Under the pieces are notes generated by a model, which did no database searches, was not told the origin of the DNA, and saw only the letters and a program-made list of their open reading frames with translations. A stretch of DNA of 18,073 nt from an uncultured Clostridia bacterium (lineage in GTDB: Bacteria > Bacillota > Clostridia > TANB77 > CAG-508): NCBI GenBank assembly GCA_947624405.1, contig CANQKB010000021.1, positions 1-18,073 on the forward strand, written 5' to 3'. Both the position numbers and the translations under genes were made by a program. This document shows, piece after piece, positions 1-8,551 of this stretch. Within the stretch, counting starts at the first letter, position 1, and the number at the start of each line of letters is the position of its first letter.

Positions 1-18
1 CTCTCTCTCTCTCTCTCT
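1..18. repeat. CT/AG dinucleotide simple repeat at window edge
   Basis: Nine consecutive CT units open the window, read as AG units on the minus strand. The run lies inside the open reading frame that leaves the window here, where it would encode alternating Glu and Arg. An AG run is open in all three frames and always gives Glu-Arg alternation. Its true length is unknown because the window begins inside it. Confidence 0.9.
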
Positions 19-65
19 ACAGTATCAAGGGTTCTAGCGTTTCTTTCGATTTTTTTCACTTGCAT
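1..65 (-). CDS. 5' end of an unidentified gene, cut by the window edge
   Basis: A reading frame starts at ATG 65-63 and stays open to position 1, giving 21 codons. It begins MQVKKIERNARTLDTV and then runs into Glu-Arg repeats encoded by the AG dinucleotide run. Support is the upstream promoter at 139-111 and an AAAGGG ribosome binding site at 75-70, four bases before the ATG, which is a short spacing. I do not recognise the protein and the fragment is too short to assign. It could also be a leader with no coding role. Confidence 0.4.
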   Translation of the reverse strand, partial: MQVKKIERNARTLDTVERERE

Positions 66-110
66 TTTTCCCTTTCAAAAAAATTTCGCACTCAACTTCA
101 GTGTATCCTT

Positions 111-139
111 ATTTTATAATTTTCATTCTTCTTTGTCAA
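111..139 (-). promoter_or_regulatory. Sigma-A-type promoter TTGACA-N17-TAAAAT
   Basis: The -35 hexamer TTGACA (139-134) matches consensus fully. The -10 TAAAAT (116-111) matches five of six bases, and the spacer is 17 bases. It lies just after the stop of the acetyltransferase gene and points toward position 1, so it should drive the truncated gene starting at 65. Transcription would begin near 104. Confidence 0.65.
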
Positions 140-170
140 TATTTTTTTCAAAATTTAGATTTTAATTACA

Positions 171-749
171 TTATTCTGGTAAGTATGGATTTCTATTTTT
201 GATATATTTATCTTGAAATTCCTCTGCCAAAATATCCATATTTACATCATCATAATATTTCCCATTTAAAAAATAACTTTGTCTTCTTCTTCCAAATTCT
301 TTAAATCCCAATTTTTTATAGCAAGCTATTGCTCTTTCATTAAATGACTTTACTTGTAACATTATATTATTTAAATTTAAATAATTAAATCCATAATCTA
401 GCAATAATCCAACTGTTTCTGCTCCATATCCTTTATTTCTATTTTTTTCATCTCCAATAAATATTCCTATTGTACCTATTCTATCACGTGTTTTTATATT
501 CATTAGTCCGCAATTTCCAATTATTTCATCATTTTCTAGGTTAATTATTGCAAAATTGTAATCATTTGATTTTAACGCATTTTCTATCCATTGCTTTTCT
601 GATTCTATATTTTCTACTTTCCCTGTTGAGCCTAATCCATCTGTCAAACTAAAATCACAAAACCATTCTACATACTTTTCTGCATCTTCCATATTTAATG
701 GTGATAAATATACTTTTTCTCCTACTAATTTCTTATAATATCTACCCAT
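171..749 (-). CDS. GNAT family N-acetyltransferase (RimJ/RimL or SpeG-like)
   Basis: A 192-residue cytoplasmic protein with the layout of the GNAT fold. The N-terminal strand carries EKVYLSPLNMEDAEKYVEW (residues 11-29). The acetyl-CoA pyrophosphate-binding signature RNKGYG (104-109) is the R-x-x-G-x-G loop between strand 4 and helix 3. The C-terminal segment NERAIACYKKLGF is typical of the family. Members transfer an acetyl group from acetyl-CoA to an amine, such as ribosomal protein N-termini, polyamines or antibiotics; the substrate cannot be read from the sequence. ATG 749 is preceded by AAAGGA at very short spacing. The gene follows the rpoC terminator. A TATAAT at 789-784 could be its -10, but I see no good -35, so some readthrough from rpoBC is possible. 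Confidence 0.85.
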   Translation of the reverse strand: MGRYYKKLVGEKVYLSPLNMEDAEKYVEWFCDFSLTDGLGSTGKVENIESEKQWIENALKSNDYNFAIINLENDEIIGNCGLMNIKTRDRIGTIGIFIGDEKNRNKGYGAETVGLLLDYGFNYLNLNNIMLQVKSFNERAIACYKKLGFKEFGRRRQSYFLNGKYYDDVNMDILAEEFQDKYIKNRNPYLPE

Positions 750-799
750 ATTCCTTTACTTCCCTTCTTTTTATTTAAACATTATTATATTATTTTTAC

Positions 800-838
800 A
801 AAAAGAGAATACTCTATCACTTAAGATTTCGTATTCTC
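800..838 (-). terminator. Rho-independent terminator after rpoC
   Basis: On the minus strand an 8-bp perfect stem, GAGAATAC (838-831) with GTATTCTC (812-805), encloses an 18-base loop and is followed directly by TTTTT (804-800). It begins 10 bases after the rpoC stop codon and closes the rpoB-rpoC transcription unit. Confidence 0.8.
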
Positions 839-848
839 ATTTTCCTAA

Positions 849-2231
849 CTATCCTACATAATTAGATTCATAATCTTTTAAATCATCTGTATTTATTTTA
901 ACATTTTTGTATCTTGGAAGTCCTGTTCCTGCTGGTATTAACTTACCAATAATAACATTTTCTTTCAATCCTATTAATGGATCAGATTTACCCTTTATTG
1001 CTGCTTCTGTCAATACTTTTGTTGTCTCTTGGAATGATGCAGCTGATAAGAAGCTTTCTGTTGCAAGAGAAGCCTTAGTTATACCAAGTAATACTCTATG
1101 TCCATCTGCTGGTCTTCCACCATTTTCAATAGTTTGATTATTTACTTCTTCAAATTCGTACATATCTACAAGTGAACTTCCAAAGAAGTTTGTATCTCCT
1201 GGATCTGTAACTTTAACTCTCTTAAGCATTTGTCTACCAATTACTTCAATGTGCTTATCGTTTATATCAACACCTTGGTTTCTATATACTTTTTGAACTT
1301 CTTGTATTAAGTACTTATACACACCTTCTGGTCCGTTGATTGTTAAAATTTCATTTGGATTTACAGAACCTTCTATTAGTTGAGCTCCTGGTTCTATTTC
1401 ATCTCCATCTTTTACTCTTAATTTAGCTCCAAATGGAATTAAATACGTTTTTGCTTCATCTTTTCCTCTAACTATAACTTCTCTCTTTCCTTCTTCATCT
1501 TTTACTTTAACTTTACCAGCAATTTCTGAAATTATAGCAAGTCCCTTTGGTTTTCTAGCTTCAAATAATTCTTCAACCCTTGGTAAACCTTGAGTAATAT
1601 CACCACCAGCTACACCTCCAGCATGGAATGTACGCATTGTAAGCTGTGTACCTGGTTCACCGATAGATTGTGCAGCTATTATTCCTACTGCCTCTCCTAT
1701 ATTTACTTTTGAACGTGTTGCAAGGCCCATTCCGTAACATTTACTACAAACACCATGTTTTGTTCTACATGTTAATGATGAACGTACTTTTACTTTTGTT
1801 ATACCACTGTCTACAATTTGTTTTGCTATATCTCCATCAATCATTGTGTCTGTATCTACAATAATTTCACCAGTTTGTGGATTTACAATATCCTCTAAAA
1901 CATATCTACCTTCTAGTCTTTCTTGTAGTTTTTCAATGATTTGGTTACCATCTTTAATATCTTCTATTATAATTCCTTCATGTGTTCCACAATCTTCTTC
2001 ACGAACAATTATATCTTGGCTTACATCTACTAATCTTCTTGTTAAATATCCAGAGTCTGCTGTTCTCAATGCTGTATCTGCCAAACCTTTTCTAGCACCG
2101 TGTGAAGATATGAAGTATTCTAGTGCATCTAGTCCCTCTTTAAAGCATGATCTAATTGGTATTTCTACTGTCTTACCTGATGTATTTGCCATAAGTCCAC
2201 GCATACCAGCAATTTGTCTTAACTGGTTCAT
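849..2231 (-). CDS. rpoC: RNA polymerase beta' subunit, C-terminal segment (+1 frame)
   Basis: These 460 codons encode the C-terminal part of beta'. They hold the start of the F-loop region (MNQLRQIAGMRGLMA), the bridge helix (HGARKGLADTALRTADSGYL, residues 44-63), the second zinc site (Cys81, 155, 162, 165), the trigger loop (GEPGTQLTMRTFHAGGVA, 191-208, with His203), and the jaw and C-terminal regions ending in NYVG. The frame is +1 relative to the upstream segment. Joined at the CGG codon at 2238-2236, the product is 1,174 residues, the normal size for a clostridial RpoC. ATG 2231 is most likely not a genuine start: it lies inside the conserved block SGAR-G-DMNQLRQ. Independent initiation cannot be excluded, because AGGAG lies 12 bases upstream. 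That would give a naturally split beta', as occurs at other positions in cyanobacteria and archaea. The half carries catalytic elements, so the cell must make it. Confidence 0.95.
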   Translation of the reverse strand: MNQLRQIAGMRGLMANTSGKTVEIPIRSCFKEGLDALEYFISSHGARKGLADTALRTADSGYLTRRLVDVSQDIIVREEDCGTHEGIIIEDIKDGNQIIEKLQERLEGRYVLEDIVNPQTGEIIVDTDTMIDGDIAKQIVDSGITKVKVRSSLTCRTKHGVCSKCYGMGLATRSKVNIGEAVGIIAAQSIGEPGTQLTMRTFHAGGVAGGDITQGLPRVEELFEARKPKGLAIISEIAGKVKVKDEEGKREVIVRGKDEAKTYLIPFGAKLRVKDGDEIEPGAQLIEGSVNPNEILTINGPEGVYKYLIQEVQKVYRNQGVDINDKHIEVIGRQMLKRVKVTDPGDTNFFGSSLVDMYEFEEVNNQTIENGGRPADGHRVLLGITKASLATESFLSAASFQETTKVLTEAAIKGKSDPLIGLKENVIIGKLIPAGTGLPRYKNVKINTDDLKDYESNYVG

Positions 2232-4374
2232 ATCTCCGTCTTGCTCCTGATTGTGCCATCATGTATATTGGATTTAATTCATCAAAGTTTTCTTGCATTG
2301 CTTCTGTAACATCATCTGTAACTTTTTCCCAAATTTTGATTGTAGATTGATATCTTTCTTCGTTTGTTATTAAACCACGTTTATATTGTCTCATGACATT
2401 ATCTACTTCATCGTTTGCCTTTGCTAATATATCCTTTTTGCTTTCTGGTACACGTACATCTGCAACTGAAACTGTTATAGCTCCTTTTGTTGAATATTTA
2501 TATCCTGTTGCTTTAATATAGTCTAGTACTTCTGCTGTTACTTCAAATCCGTGTTTATTTATGCACTTTGCAACTATTGTACCTAAGTTTTTCTTTATAA
2601 CTGGGAAATCTATTTCTGGTTTTAGTAAATTTGCAGGATCACTTCTGTCTACAAATCCTAAATCTTGTGGAATTCCTTGGTTATATATTATTCTACCTAC
2701 TGTTGTTTCTACTTTTTGTGTTACTTTTTCTCCATTAATTACTTTGCTTCTTCTAATAAATACTTTAGCATGTAATTCCAAATCTCCATTTTGATAAGCA
2801 AGTAGTGCCTCTTCATCATCTTTGAAGTACATTCCTTCACCTTTTTCACCATCAACTTGCATAGTTAAATAATAACTACCAAGAATCATATCCTGTGTTG
2901 GAACTGTAACTGGTTTACCATCCTGTGGTTTTAACAAGTTATTTACTGATAGCATTAAATATCTTGCTTCTGCTTGTGCTTCTGGAGATAGTGGAACGTG
3001 AACTGCCATCTGGTCTCCATCGAAGTCAGCATTGAATGCTGTACATACTAATGGATGCAATTTTATTGCACGACCTTCTACAAGTACTGGCTCAAATGCT
3101 TGAATACCAAGTCTGTGTAGCGTAGGTGCACGGTTTAGTAATACTGGATGGTCTTTTATAACTTCCTCTAATATATCCCATACTTCTGGTCTTAATTTTT
3201 CAACCATTCTCTTTGCATTTTTTATATTATGTGCTAATCCACGTTTTACAAGTTCTTTCATAACAAATGGTTTGAATAATTCAACAGCCATTTCTTTTGG
3301 AAGTCCACATTGATACATTTTTAGTTCTGGTCCTACTACGATAACTGAACGTCCTGAATAATCAACTCTCTTACCAAGTAAGTTTTGTCTAAATCTACCT
3401 TGTTTTCCTTTCAACATATCTGAAAGTGATTTTAAAGGTCTATTTCCAGCTCCTGTAACTGGTCTTCCACGTCTACCATTATCAATTAACGCATCTACTG
3501 ATTCTTGAAGCATTCTCTTTTCGTTTCTAACAATTATTTCTGGTGCTCCAAGTTCTAGTAGTCTTCTTAATCTGTTATTTCTATTTATTACTCTTCTATA
3601 TAAGTCATTTAAGTCTGATGTTGCAAATCTACCACCGTCTAATTGTACCATTGGTCTAATATCTGGTGGAATTACTGGTACAACATTCATAATAGTCCAT
3701 TCTGGTTTATTTCCAGATAATCTAAAACTTTCGATTGTGTCTAATCTTTTTGCAAGTTTTAATTTCTTTTGCTCACTTGATTTTGCTATTTCTTTTTTGA
3801 TTTTTTCTGATAATTTGTCAAGGTCAATTTCCTCAAGTAATTTCTTTATAGCTGCAGCTCCCATTTCTGCTTTAAAACTTCCTTTGCCATATTTTTCTAC
3901 AGCTTCTACATATTCTTTTTCTGTTAATACTTGACCTTTTATTAATCCTGATGTTCCTTTATCTGTTACAATATATGATGCAAAATAGATTACTTTTTCG
4001 ATACTTCTTGGAGATATGTCAAGTAATAGTGCTATTCTACTTGGTATTCCTTTGAAATACCAAATATGTGCAACTGGTGCAGCAAGTTCGATGTGTCCCA
4101 TTCTTTCACGTCTTACTTTTGATTTAGTTACTTCTACTCCACATCTATCGCAGACTATTCCTTTATATCTAACTCTTTTGTATTTACCACAGTGACATTC
4201 CCAGTCTTTTATCGGTCCGAATATTCTCTCACAAAACAAACCGTCTTTTTCTGGTTTTAATGTTCTATAATTTATTGTTTCAGGCTTTTTTACTTCACCT
4301 TTTGACCATTCTCTTATTTTTTCATCAGATGCAAGTCCTATTTTTAATCTATCGAACAATTCTAATTCGTCCAC
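2173..4374 (-). CDS. rpoC: RNA polymerase beta' subunit, N-terminal segment (zero frame)
   Basis: The first 712 codons encode the N-terminal part of beta': the first zinc ribbon (Cys60, 62, 75, 78), the clamp and dock (NLLGKRVDYSGRSVIVVGPE, 331-350), and the catalytic loop NADFDGDQ (448-455), whose Asp450, 452 and 454 hold the active-site magnesium. It ends with NPIYMMAQSGAR. After the CGG codon at 2238 the zero frame continues for 20 nonsense residues to a stop, so the last 60-odd bases listed are not real protein. The start is GTG 4374, aligned with the conserved Met-x-Glu-Leu beginning of clostridial RpoC. It is preceded by a GGGGGGCGG stretch, a usable if unusual ribosome binding site. 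The gap of 120 bp to rpoB contains no clear terminator or promoter, so the two genes are co-transcribed. Confidence 0.96.
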   Translation of the reverse strand: MDELELFDRLKIGLASDEKIREWSKGEVKKPETINYRTLKPEKDGLFCERIFGPIKDWECHCGKYKRVRYKGIVCDRCGVEVTKSKVRRERMGHIELAAPVAHIWYFKGIPSRIALLLDISPRSIEKVIYFASYIVTDKGTSGLIKGQVLTEKEYVEAVEKYGKGSFKAEMGAAAIKKLLEEIDLDKLSEKIKKEIAKSSEQKKLKLAKRLDTIESFRLSGNKPEWTIMNVVPVIPPDIRPMVQLDGGRFATSDLNDLYRRVINRNNRLRRLLELGAPEIIVRNEKRMLQESVDALIDNGRRGRPVTGAGNRPLKSLSDMLKGKQGRFRQNLLGKRVDYSGRSVIVVGPELKMYQCGLPKEMAVELFKPFVMKELVKRGLAHNIKNAKRMVEKLRPEVWDILEEVIKDHPVLLNRAPTLHRLGIQAFEPVLVEGRAIKLHPLVCTAFNADFDGDQMAVHVPLSPEAQAEARYLMLSVNNLLKPQDGKPVTVPTQDMILGSYYLTMQVDGEKGEGMYFKDDEEALLAYQNGDLELHAKVFIRRSKVINGEKVTQKVETTVGRIIYNQGIPQDLGFVDRSDPANLLKPEIDFPVIKKNLGTIVAKCINKHGFEVTAEVLDYIKATGYKYSTKGAITVSVADVRVPESKKDILAKANDEVDNVMRQYKRGLITNEERYQSTIKIWEKVTDDVTEAMQENFDELNPIYMMAQSGARRRYEPVKTNCWYAWTYGKYIR
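2235..2241 (-). other. Putative +1 recoding site AGA-CGG-A in rpoC
   Basis: In the upstream frame the codons read GCA AGA CGG AGA TAT. Skipping the C at 2238 gives GCA AGA GGA GAT ATG, restoring SGAR-G-DMNQL, which matches RpoC proteins across bacteria. This is the only in-frame CGG in rpoC. An AGGAG sequence ends two bases before the AGA codon, close to the geometry of the Shine-Dalgarno element that stimulates the prfB +1 frameshift; however, those bases also encode the conserved Ser-Gly-Ala, so they may be there for coding reasons alone. There is no homopolymer run to explain the shift by polymerase slippage. A single-base sequencing or assembly error remains the null explanation for this site taken alone. 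Confidence 0.7.
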
Positions 4375-4494
4375 TTTGCAATACCGCCCCCCATAAAATT
4401 TCTTTTTGTTTCTTAGCTAAGCTTAAAACTTTTTACACTGCTCGAACATCTCATTTTGTTTAAGTTCTAAGCTTGCTTTAAAACTAATATTAAA

Positions 4495-7400
4495 TTAATC
4501 CATATCGTCTTCATCTACGAAGTCATCATATATAGCTTCTATATCTTCGTCTAAAATATCATCATTTGAAATACTATCATATAGTTCTTCTTCATCAACT
4601 ATTTCTTCTTCTACTTCTTCCTCTTCGTCCTCTTCTTCTGGCATTTCTGTTTCTTCTATATTTTCTTCTTCAAAGTTTGTTGTTAATTCTTCATCTATTA
4701 GTCTACGTTTTTCTTTATCTTCTCTTTCAAGGTTAAAGTCTATTCCATCTTCAATATCTTCTTTTAGCTCTACTTCTTTACCATCTTTTGAGTACAATAC
4801 AACATCTAAGCCTAAGCTTTGCAATTCTTTTATTAATACTTTGAATCCTGCTGGTACTCCTGGCTCTGGAATATTCTCTCCTTTTACTATTGCCTCATAT
4901 GTCTTAATTCTTCCTACTATATCGTCTGATTTTACAGTTAGCATTTCTTGCAATGTATGTGCTGCTCCATATGCTTCAAGTGCCCAAACTTCCATTTCTC
5001 CAAATCTTTGTCCACCAAATTGTGCTTTCCCTCCAAGTGGTTGTTGTGTAACAAGTGAGTATGGTCCTGTTGAACGAGCGTGTATCTTGTCATCTACTAA
5101 GTGGTGTAGTTTTAACATATACATTACTCCTACTGTTATTGGTTTATCAAATGGTTCTCCTGTTCTTCCATCATATAGTATTGTTTTTCCATCTTCTGAT
5201 AAACCAGACTTTTTAAGTAATTCTACTATTTCTTCTTCAGTTGCACCATCAAATACTGGTGTTGCGACTTTCATTCCTAATGCTTTTGCTGCTGCTCCTA
5301 AATGTACCTCTAAAACTTGACCTAAGTTCATACGTGAAGGAACACCAAGAGGGTTTAGAACTACATCTACTGGAGTTCCATCTGGCATAAATGGCATATC
5401 TTCAACCGGTAATATTCTTGATATAACACCTTTGTTTCCATGACGTCCTGCCATCTTATCTCCAACAGATATTTTTCTCTTTTGAGCTATATAGCATCTT
5501 ATTACTTGATTTACGCCTGGGCCTAATTCATCAGAATTCTCTCTTGTGAAGACTTTTACATCTACTATTGTTCCAGATTCTCCGTGTGGTACACGAAGTG
5601 ATGTATCTCTTACTTCTCTAGCTTTTTCTCCAAATATTGCACGAAGTAATCTTTCTTCTGCTGTAAGTTCTGTTTCTCCCTTTGGAGTAACCTTTCCAAC
5701 TAATATATCACCAGGTCTTACTTCTGCACCAATTCTGATTATTCCATTTTCGTCTAGATCTTTTAGTCCATCTTCTCCTACGTTTGGTATATCTCTTGTT
5801 ATTTCCTCTGGTCCAAGTTTTGTATCACGACAATCACATTCGTATTCTTCAATATGAATTGATGTGTATACATCTTCTTTAACTAATCTTTCACTTAGAA
5901 GTATAGCATCCTCGTAGTTATAGCCTTCCCAAGTTGTAAATGCTATTATAACATTTTTACCAAGTGCCATTTCTCCATTTTGTGTAGAAGGTCCATCTGC
6001 TATAACGTCTCCTGCTTTAACTTTTTCACCTTTTACTACTATTGGTTTTTGATTTATACAAGTTCCACCATTTGTTCTCTTGAACTTACGTAGTTTGTAT
6101 GTTTCAATTTCTCCTTTTGTTGTCTCTAATGTGATTTCATCACCTGTTACTTTTTTGATTGTACCATTTGATTTTGCAAGAATCATTATTCCTGAATCTT
6201 TTGCAGCTTTGTACTCTATTCCTGTTCCAACTATTGGTGAATCTGTTATCATAAGTGGAACTGCTTGACGTTGCATGTTTGCACCCATAAGTGCACGGTT
6301 TGCGTCGTCGTGCTCCAAGAATGGTATCATAGCTGCACCAACTGATACTAATTGTTTTGGTGATACATCCATATAGTCTACTTGATCTGCTGATACTTCT
6401 GTTACTTCGTCTAAATATCTTACTTTTATTTTTTTATTTACAAATTTTCCGTCTTTTCCTATTGGTTCATTTGCTTGTGCTATTGCATATCCATCTTCGT
6501 CATAAGCTGCCATATATACTATTTCGTCTGTTACTTTATGTGTTTTTGGATCTATCTTTCTATATGGTGTCTCTATAAATCCATATTCATTGATTATAGC
6601 AAATGAAGATAATGCAGAAATTAGTCCTATGTTTGGTCCTTCTGGTGATTCTATTGGGCAAAGTCTTCCATAGTGTGTATAGTGTACGTCTCTTACTTCG
6701 AATCCTGCTCTTTCACGAGAAAGTCCTCCTGGTCCTAATGCTGATATTCTTCTTTTATGTGTTAATTCTGATAATGGGTTTGTTTGATCCATAAATTGTG
6801 AAAGTTGTGAACTTCCAAAGAATTCACGGATTGATGATGTTATTGGTTTTGTGTTTATTAATGTTTGTGGTGTAACTATATCTAAATCTTGAATTGTCAT
6901 TCTTTCTCTTACAACTCTTTCTAGTCTCGTTAAACCTATTCTAAATTGATTTTGTAATAATTCACCAACACTTCTAATACGTCTATTTCCTAAGTGGTCA
7001 ATATCATCAACACTGCCTATTCCATGTGCTAAATTTAATAAATAGCTAACTGAACCTATTATATCTTCTGTTGTGATATGTTTTGGTATAAGCTCACCTA
7101 TAGATTCTTTTATTACTTTTTTAAGATTCTTCTTATCTGTATTTGCTAATATATTTTTAAGTACTTCATAATTTACTTCTTCTTTTATTTCTAAATCACT
7201 TAAATCTATATCTACTACATTATGTATATCTACTGTTCCATTTCCAATTATTCTTACTTTTTTATCATCAACTTTTACATTTACTATGTTTATACCACTA
7301 TCTTGTATTTGACGTGCCATTTCAGCTGTTATAACTGTATCTTTTGTTACAAACACTTCTCCTGTTTCTGTATCTACAATATCATCAAATGCAATTTGAT

Positions 7401-8253
7401 TAGTTATTCTTGTTGCTAAACTTAGTTTTTTGTTAAATTTATATCTTCCTACTTTTGCTAAATCATATCTTCTTTCATCAAAGAATAAGCTATTGAATAA
7501 ACTTCTAGCTGCATCAACTGATGGAAGTTCTCCTGGTCTAAGTTTTTTGTATATTTCTATTAAGGCATCATCTTGTGTTTTTACAGGGTCTTTTTGTAAT
7601 GTTGCACTTATCTTTTCATCTTCTCCAAACAATTCCATCATTTGGTCATCTGTTAATATACCTATTGCACGTAATAATGTTGTTACTGGTAATCTTCTTG
7701 TTCTATCTACTCTTGCATAGAATACGTCATTTGAATCTGTTTCATATTCTATCCATGCTCCTCTTATTGGCATTACAGTAGATGTGAAGATTTTTTTACC
7801 TGTTTTATCAAAATCTGATGCATAGTAGCATCCAGGTGAACGTACTAATTGGCTTACGATAACTCTTTCTGCTCCATTTATAACAAATGTACCACTATCT
7901 GTCATTATTGGGAAATCTCCTAAGTATATCTCTTGCTCTTTTATTTCCCCTGTTTCTCTATTAATTAATCTTACCTTTACGTGTAGTCTTGATGAATATG
8001 TTGTGTCTCTTTCTTTTGTTTCTTCTAGTGTATATTTTGTTTTATCTTCCATATAGTAGTCAAAAAATTCTAACACTAGATTTCCAGAATAGTCTTCTAT
8101 TGGCGATATATCTCTTAATACTTCTCCTAGTCCTTCTTTTATGAACCATTCATAAGAGTCTTTTTGCACTTTAATAAAGTTTGGCATTTCAATGCTGTCG
8201 CCAATTTTTGCGAACGTTTTACGTACGCATTTTTCGTGTTTTACATCTTTCAT
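4495..8253 (-). CDS. rpoB: RNA polymerase beta subunit
   Basis: This is the catalytic beta subunit of RNA polymerase, 1,252 residues. Visible blocks are the N-terminal EMPNFIKVQKDSYEWFIKEG, the rifampicin-binding region GSSQLSQFMDQTNPLSEL with HKRRISALGPGGL (wild-type at the usual resistance positions, so rifampicin sensitivity is expected), the active-site block KISVGDKMAGRHGNKGVIS, and the C-terminal clamp segment GGKAQFGGQRFGEMEVWALE. About 60 residues at the C-terminus are extremely acidic and probably disordered. I place the start at ATG 8253. The frame can be extended to GTG 8265, but AAGGAG (8270-8265) overlaps that GTG and sits 11 bases before the ATG. No CGG codon occurs anywhere in the gene. 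The upstream neighbour is not rplL, which is unusual; the gene has its own promoter and a leader of about 200 nt. Confidence 0.98.
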   Translation of the reverse strand: MKDVKHEKCVRKTFAKIGDSIEMPNFIKVQKDSYEWFIKEGLGEVLRDISPIEDYSGNLVLEFFDYYMEDKTKYTLEETKERDTTYSSRLHVKVRLINRETGEIKEQEIYLGDFPIMTDSGTFVINGAERVIVSQLVRSPGCYYASDFDKTGKKIFTSTVMPIRGAWIEYETDSNDVFYARVDRTRRLPVTTLLRAIGILTDDQMMELFGEDEKISATLQKDPVKTQDDALIEIYKKLRPGELPSVDAARSLFNSLFFDERRYDLAKVGRYKFNKKLSLATRITNQIAFDDIVDTETGEVFVTKDTVITAEMARQIQDSGINIVNVKVDDKKVRIIGNGTVDIHNVVDIDLSDLEIKEEVNYEVLKNILANTDKKNLKKVIKESIGELIPKHITTEDIIGSVSYLLNLAHGIGSVDDIDHLGNRRIRSVGELLQNQFRIGLTRLERVVRERMTIQDLDIVTPQTLINTKPITSSIREFFGSSQLSQFMDQTNPLSELTHKRRISALGPGGLSRERAGFEVRDVHYTHYGRLCPIESPEGPNIGLISALSSFAIINEYGFIETPYRKIDPKTHKVTDEIVYMAAYDEDGYAIAQANEPIGKDGKFVNKKIKVRYLDEVTEVSADQVDYMDVSPKQLVSVGAAMIPFLEHDDANRALMGANMQRQAVPLMITDSPIVGTGIEYKAAKDSGIMILAKSNGTIKKVTGDEITLETTKGEIETYKLRKFKRTNGGTCINQKPIVVKGEKVKAGDVIADGPSTQNGEMALGKNVIIAFTTWEGYNYEDAILLSERLVKEDVYTSIHIEEYECDCRDTKLGPEEITRDIPNVGEDGLKDLDENGIIRIGAEVRPGDILVGKVTPKGETELTAEERLLRAIFGEKAREVRDTSLRVPHGESGTIVDVKVFTRENSDELGPGVNQVIRCYIAQKRKISVGDKMAGRHGNKGVISRILPVEDMPFMPDGTPVDVVLNPLGVPSRMNLGQVLEVHLGAAAKALGMKVATPVFDGATEEEIVELLKKSGLSEDGKTILYDGRTGEPFDKPITVGVMYMLKLHHLVDDKIHARSTGPYSLVTQQPLGGKAQFGGQRFGEMEVWALEAYGAAHTLQEMLTVKSDDIVGRIKTYEAIVKGENIPEPGVPAGFKVLIKELQSLGLDVVLYSKDGKEVELKEDIEDGIDFNLEREDKEKRRLIDEELTTNFEEENIEETEMPEEEDEEEEVEEEIVDEEELYDSISNDDILDEDIEAIYDDFVDEDDMD

Positions 8254-8456
8254 GGACTTTTTCACTCCTTAAATTGTTTCTTTTTTAATTTGTGAAGCGT
8301 TTAGATAAAATTTTTCTAAAGAAGTCCCTCTTAATATACACATTTTATTAGATTTTTTCTATCGCTTCATAATAGATTTTTTCTATATAAAAGGGGTGTA
8401 TTTTAATTCCTCTTCTTTAGGAAATAATATAAATATCGATTACAATACAGTAGATA
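8254..8456 (-). promoter_or_regulatory. rpoB 5' leader with internal repeats, no ORF seen
   Basis: About 200 nt separate the predicted rpoB transcription start (near 8450) from its ATG. Direct repeats of TAGATTTTTTCTAT (plus-strand spelling) occur at 8349-8362 and 8373-8386, 24 bp apart. On the minus strand TGAAGCG (ending near 8364) can pair with CGCTTCA (near 8294), and CTAAAGAAG with CTTCTTTAG over about 95 nt. The leader could therefore fold, but I recognise no riboswitch, T-box or L10-binding structure. No poly-U attenuator hairpin stands out. Confidence 0.4.
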
Positions 8457-8486
8457 ATTATACCATAAGTACCCCTAGCTTGTCAA
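8457..8486 (-). promoter_or_regulatory. rpoBC promoter, TTGACA-N18-TATAAT
   Basis: Both hexamers match the sigma-A consensus perfectly: -35 TTGACA at 8486-8481 and -10 TATAAT at 8462-8457, with an 18-base spacer. It points at rpoB with no gene between, so rpoB and rpoC are transcribed from their own strong promoter and not from an upstream ribosomal-protein operon. Confidence 0.85.
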
Positions 8487-8495
8487 GGGGTACTT
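8467..8495. promoter_or_regulatory. Perfect 10-bp palindrome overlapping the rpoBC promoter (possible operator)
   Basis: AAGTACCCCT (8467-8476) and AGGGGTACTT (8486-8495) are exact reverse complements separated by nine bases. The -35 hexamer lies almost entirely in the central nine bases, and one arm lies in the -35/-10 spacer. A dimeric repressor bound here would block RNA polymerase. On the plus strand the hairpin is followed within five bases by ATTTTTTT, so it could instead stop antisense transcription, but no plus-strand gene is present. Function is inferred from position only. Confidence 0.5.
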
Positions 8496-8551
8496 GTACG
8501 ATTTTTTTAGTAAAAATTGCTTTTATAGTTACAATTCAGCGATTTTATAAG

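Noticed and set aside
4375..4494. The rpoB-rpoC gap as a regulatory region
   Set aside because: It holds only loosely repeated CTAAGCTT-containing segments. No promoter pair, terminator or convincing hairpin was seen.
8254..8265. GTG 8265 as the rpoB start
   Set aside because: The AAGGAG ribosome binding site overlaps this GTG, while it is 11 bases from ATG 8253.
8467..8510. Hairpin at 8467-8495 followed by a T run as a terminator
   Set aside because: The T run follows on the plus strand only. There is no plus-strand gene to terminate, and the hairpin overlaps a perfect minus-strand promoter.
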